Source: Streptomyces violascens
Lineage (GTDB): Bacteria; Actinomycetota; Actinomycetes; Streptomycetales; Streptomycetaceae
Assembly: GCF_014649955.1 (NCBI RefSeq)
Contig: NZ_BMUA01000014.1
Location: forward strand, 147,655-211,654
DNA length: 64,000 nucleotides
Reading direction: 5' to 3'
The notes under the pieces are model-generated. The model was not told the DNA's origin. It ran no database searches and worked only from the letters and a program-made list of their open reading frames with translations. A program made the position numbers and the translations under genes. The first letter of the stretch is position 1; the number at the start of each line of letters is the position of its first letter. This document shows, piece after piece, positions 61,556 to 64,000 of this stretch.

Positions 61556-62844
61556 GCGTTGGCGGGCGCCTGCTCGGGCTTGTGCACCGCGACCACGCGC
61601 GACTTGGCCGCGAGCATCGGATGGTCCTGCGCGAGCGTCAGCTTCTTGCCGAGCCGCAGCGCGAGGAAGGTGATCCCGAGCGAGAAGAGCACGAACGTCA
61701 CGATGTACGGGCCGTGCAGCGCGGCACCCATCGGCCCGCCGACCGCCGGGCCGACAGCCAGCGCGAGCTGCTTGACCAGCGCGAACGCCGAGTTGTACTG
61801 CCCGACCATCGACTCCGGCGCCAGATCGGCGACCAGCGGCGCCACGGTCGGCGACAGCATCGCCTCACCGAGCCCGAAGAGCGCGTACGTCGAGATGAAC
61901 GCGGCGGTCGCCATCGCCTGGCTGCCGTGCCCGAGCCCGGCGTAACCGGCCGCGATCCACGCCACGGCCCAGATCAGGCCGACCGACGCGATGACGCGGC
62001 TGCGGCGCCGGCGCTCGACGAACTTCAGCACCAGGAACTGCGCGACCACGATGACGGCCGTGTTGGCGGCCAGCGCGATCCCGAGCGTCGAGGGCTGGAT
62101 CCCGGCGGCCTCGGTGCCGTACGCGGCAAGACCCGACTCGAACTGCCCGTAGCAGGCGAAGAACAACACGAAGCCCAGGACGCACAGCTGCACCATGGCC
62201 CGGTGCCCGAGGATCGTGCGGATCCCGCCGCCGGCGCCCTGCTCACCCTTGGGACGCGCGTCCGAGAGGACCGCCGAACGCGGCATCCTCACGGAGCCCG
62301 CGATCCCGGCGAGGACCAGGAACATCACCGCTTCGATGGAGAAGAGGAGGGTGAAGCTGGAGGGGTGGCTCTCGTCGACGATCTGGCCGCCGATGAGCCC
62401 GCCGATGCCGAGCCCGAGGTTCTGCAGGAAGAACTGCATGGCGAAGGCGCGGGTGCGGGTGGCCGGGCCGGAGCACCAGACGATCATCGTCGCGAGCGCC
62501 GGCTGCATGACGGCGGTCCCGGCACCGAGCAGCGCGGCCGAAGCGACGGCGGCGGGCACGCTGGAGGCGAACCCCATGCTCAGCGCGCCGGCCGAGGCCA
62601 GCACCGCGGCGCCGACCAGCACCGGCAGCGGCCCGCGCCGGTCGATGACACGGCCGGTGAACGGCAGCACCACGAGCGCGGCCATGGCGAAGACGGCGAG
62701 CACGACACCGGCCGTGGTCGCACCCAGATCCCGCACCTGAGCCACGTACACATAGAGGTACGGAACGGTGAACCCGAGTCCAAACGCGCTCAGCGCGTTA
62801 CCTGCCTGGATCCGGCGCATCGCTGCACCCATCGCCTTGGTCAC
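61552..62844 (-). CDS. MFS transporter
   Basis: This 430-residue transporter has 12 membrane segments, a motif A-like loop FTGRVIDRRGPLPVL after TM2 and a charged middle loop of about 20 residues (SDARPKGEQGAGGG). The substrate is unknown; drugs or metabolites are likely. The GTG start at 62844 has GGTGG 6 bases upstream. It is divergent from a MarR regulator, a usual exporter/repressor layout, and matches SCO4121. Confidence 0.9.
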   Translation of the reverse strand: MTKAMGAAMRRIQAGNALSAFGLGFTVPYLYVYVAQVRDLGATTAGVVLAVFAMAALVVLPFTGRVIDRRGPLPVLVGAAVLASAGALSMGFASSVPAAVASAALLGAGTAVMQPALATMIVWCSGPATRTRAFAMQFFLQNLGLGIGGLIGGQIVDESHPSSFTLLFSIEAVMFLVLAGIAGSVRMPRSAVLSDARPKGEQGAGGGIRTILGHRAMVQLCVLGFVLFFACYGQFESGLAAYGTEAAGIQPSTLGIALAANTAVIVVAQFLVLKFVERRRRSRVIASVGLIWAVAWIAAGYAGLGHGSQAMATAAFISTYALFGLGEAMLSPTVAPLVADLAPESMVGQYNSAFALVKQLALAVGPAVGGPMGAALHGPYIVTFVLFSLGITFLALRLGKKLTLAQDHPMLAAKSRVVAVHKPEQAPANA

Positions 62845-62901
62845 ACTTCACCACCTTGGGGTCTGGAAGCTTGGAGGACTTGAACCTGAAGGGCTCAGCT
62901 C

Positions 62902-62912
62902 TGAAGACTTCA
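62902..62912. promoter_or_regulatory. Palindrome TGAAGACTTCA between MFS and MarR genes
   Basis: Perfect 11-base palindrome in an AT-rich divergent promoter region. Related half sites CTTGAAC and CTGAAG lie at 62879 and 62886. Candidate MarR operator. Confidence 0.5.
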
Positions 62913-62986
62913 ACGCTAAAATTAGATCCTTAACAATACACACTCAAGGACTTAGACGCCAACGGACCCCGTGCCATACTCGCGAC

Positions 62987-63553
62987 ATGGCTGAGACCAC
63001 CGAGCCCGCCGAGCCCGACGGCCCCCAGGAGCCGACCCTCGACGAGCAGATCGCCGCGTACCAGCGGGAGTACCGCGACCTCGACCCCCAGGTGGAAAAG
63101 GTCGTCTCGGCGCTGGGCCGTCTGAACCGCCGGATGAACGTGGCGTACGGCCGCCAGGTCGCCGCCCTCGGCATCAGCAACGCGGAGTGGGAGGTCCTCA
63201 AGACCCTGCTCCTGGCGGGCGAGCCCTATCGCCTGGGCCCCGGTGAACTCGCCAAGCGCCTCGGCCTGACCCCGGCCGCGATGACGCACCGCATCGACCG
63301 CATGGCAGGCGAAGGCCTGGTCACGCGGGACCGCGACGAGAACAACCGGGTACGCGTCATCGTCGAGCTGACGGACGAGGGCCGTACGAAGTGGCTGGAG
63401 GCCATGCGCATGGCCTCCGACTTCGAGGAGGACCTCCTCCAGGACCTGTCCGCCGAGGAGCGCGGCCTCCTCGGCGAAATGCTGATCCGCCTGCTCCGCC
63501 GGGTGGAGCACGCCCAACCGGACGCGGGCGGACGCCTCACCGACCTCGACTGA
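62987..63553 (+). CDS. MarR-family transcriptional regulator
   Basis: This 188-residue regulator has an acidic N-terminus of about 40 residues and a winged helix (LGPGELAKRLGLTPAAMTHR, then RDRDENNRVRVIVELTDEG). Dimerisation helices lie on both sides. It probably represses the divergent MFS gene and itself. Matches SCO4122 in place. The ATG at 62987 is the first in frame; no strong ribosome site is visible. Confidence 0.92.
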   Translation: MAETTEPAEPDGPQEPTLDEQIAAYQREYRDLDPQVEKVVSALGRLNRRMNVAYGRQVAALGISNAEWEVLKTLLLAGEPYRLGPGELAKRLGLTPAAMTHRIDRMAGEGLVTRDRDENNRVRVIVELTDEGRTKWLEAMRMASDFEEDLLQDLSAEERGLLGEMLIRLLRRVEHAQPDAGGRLTDLD

Positions 63554-63621
63554 CCTCGACCGGCCGGCTTCGCCCGGCAGACGTGCACTGAAAAACCAGT
63601 GGACAGGAGCAGGGGCCTGGG

Positions 63622-63650
63622 TTGACACGCCCCTCCTCGATCCGTAAGGT
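63622..63650 (+). promoter_or_regulatory. Near-consensus promoter, candidate rrn P1
   Basis: TTGACA (63622-63627), 17-base spacer, TAAGGT (63645-63650). The best sigma-70-type promoter seen in the window, with no coding gene downstream before the window end. Confidence 0.8.
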
Positions 63651-63791
63651 TCTTCGAGTTGTCGCGGAGCCGATACGGTTCTGCAACAACCATCCGCCGC
63701 AGATTCTGCGGCCACCCAACTCAGCACGATCTCCCGACCGGGAGTGTTTTCGGCATGCCGAATTCATTTCGATCGGGCCCGGAAGACCCGA

Positions 63792-63821
63792 TTACGGGTT
63801 GCCGGGAAAATCCGCTAGAGT
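63792..63821 (+). promoter_or_regulatory. Candidate rrn P2 (TAGAGT box)
   Basis: TTACGG (63792-63797), 18-base spacer, TAGAGT (63816-63821), then CGGGAGTCGGAAC. Confidence 0.6.
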
Positions 63822-63879
63822 TCGGGAGTCGGAACGGCCGAACAACCGGGAAGACAAGCCGACTTGGCTCCGGGAGACC

Positions 63880-63916
63880 GGAAATCGGGACCGAAAGGAT
63901 CTGATAGAGTCGGAAC
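63880..63916 (+). promoter_or_regulatory. Candidate rrn P3 (repeat block)
   Basis: TAGAGT at 63905-63910 within a block GGAAATCGG...GAAAGG..CTGATAGAGTCGGAAC that recurs 81 bases later. The -35 is poor. Confidence 0.6.
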
Positions 63917-63960
63917 CGCCGGAAAGGGAAACCCGAGAGGGAGAACCGGAAAGGCGCCGA

Positions 63961-63998
63961 GGAAATCGGACACGAAAGAGTCTGATAGAGTCGGGAAC
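63961..63998 (+). promoter_or_regulatory. Candidate rrn P4 (repeat block)
   Basis: TAGAGT at 63986-63991 in the second copy of the block; sequence continues past the window, where a 16S rRNA gene is expected. Confidence 0.6.
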
Positions 63999-64000
63999 AC

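Overview
The window is chromosomal DNA from a Streptomyces species. Evidence is the very high GC content, frequent GTG starts with GGAGG-type ribosome sites, and developmental genes (bldC, a sporulation-associated orf1590/NsdA-type gene, atrA). A Lsr2-family nucleoid protein, a LAXTG sortase substrate and an AfsR-type regulator fit as well. Gene order matches, as I remember it, the conserved core of S. coelicolor from about SCO4072 to SCO4122, so this is mostly ordinary chromosome core and not an island.

Layout. 1-2.5 kb: minus-strand operon of an ABC exporter and a two-component kinase cut by the window edge. 2.6-13.2 kb: two tRNA-Gly genes, the nucleoid protein lsrL, the purSQL operon, a drug exporter with its divergent TetR repressor, a maleylpyruvate-isomerase-like protein, then purF and purM. 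Six purine genes therefore lie within 10 kb. 13.2-17.7 kb: a DUF3073 protein, valine dehydrogenase, a conserved protein of unknown role, bldC, a small CxxC protein and a tRNA-Asp with decayed duplicates of its 3' end and terminator. 17.7-24.2 kb: helicase hrpA, a secreted DsbA/CcdA thiol-redox module and a tRNA cluster (Phe, Asp, Glu). 24.2-34.2 kb: a membrane metallophosphoesterase, a small metallopeptidase, a Pro-rich lipoprotein, a DEAD-box helicase with a repeat-rich RNA-binding tail, a large secreted FG-GAP protein and an amino-acid permease.

34.3-45.4 kb: tRNA-Lys, a HAD-like protein, trpD, a LAXTG surface protein, initiator tRNA and a TipA-like regulator with a leaderless MerR-type promoter and an internal start. 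These are followed by a PP2C phosphatase, a c-di-AMP riboswitch driving an M23 peptidoglycan hydrolase, an aldo/keto reductase, a PrsW-type membrane protease and trmB. 45.4-63.6 kb: repeats, lhgO, the orf1590-type sporulation gene, a short reading frame overlapping a terminator hairpin, and a degenerate asparagine-synthetase-like protein preceded by DnaA-box-like sites. Then come an AfsR-like regulator, a membrane-anchored sigma factor fused to an outside carbohydrate-binding domain, the TetR regulator atrA, NADH dehydrogenase, a PAS/PP2C/HATPase phosphatase, and an MFS transporter divergent from a MarR regulator.

The last 400 bases carry no gene but hold one near-consensus promoter and three TAGAGT boxes, two inside a duplicated block. 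This looks like the promoter array of an rRNA operon whose 16S gene would begin just beyond the window.

The strongest candidates for something under-described are the sigma/anti-sigma/NPCBM fusion (55.1-57.1 kb), the short reading frame, hairpin and DnaA-box region ahead of the inactive-looking asparagine synthetase (48.9-51.5 kb), and the 56-base periodic intergenic repeats near 10.1 and 45.7 kb.
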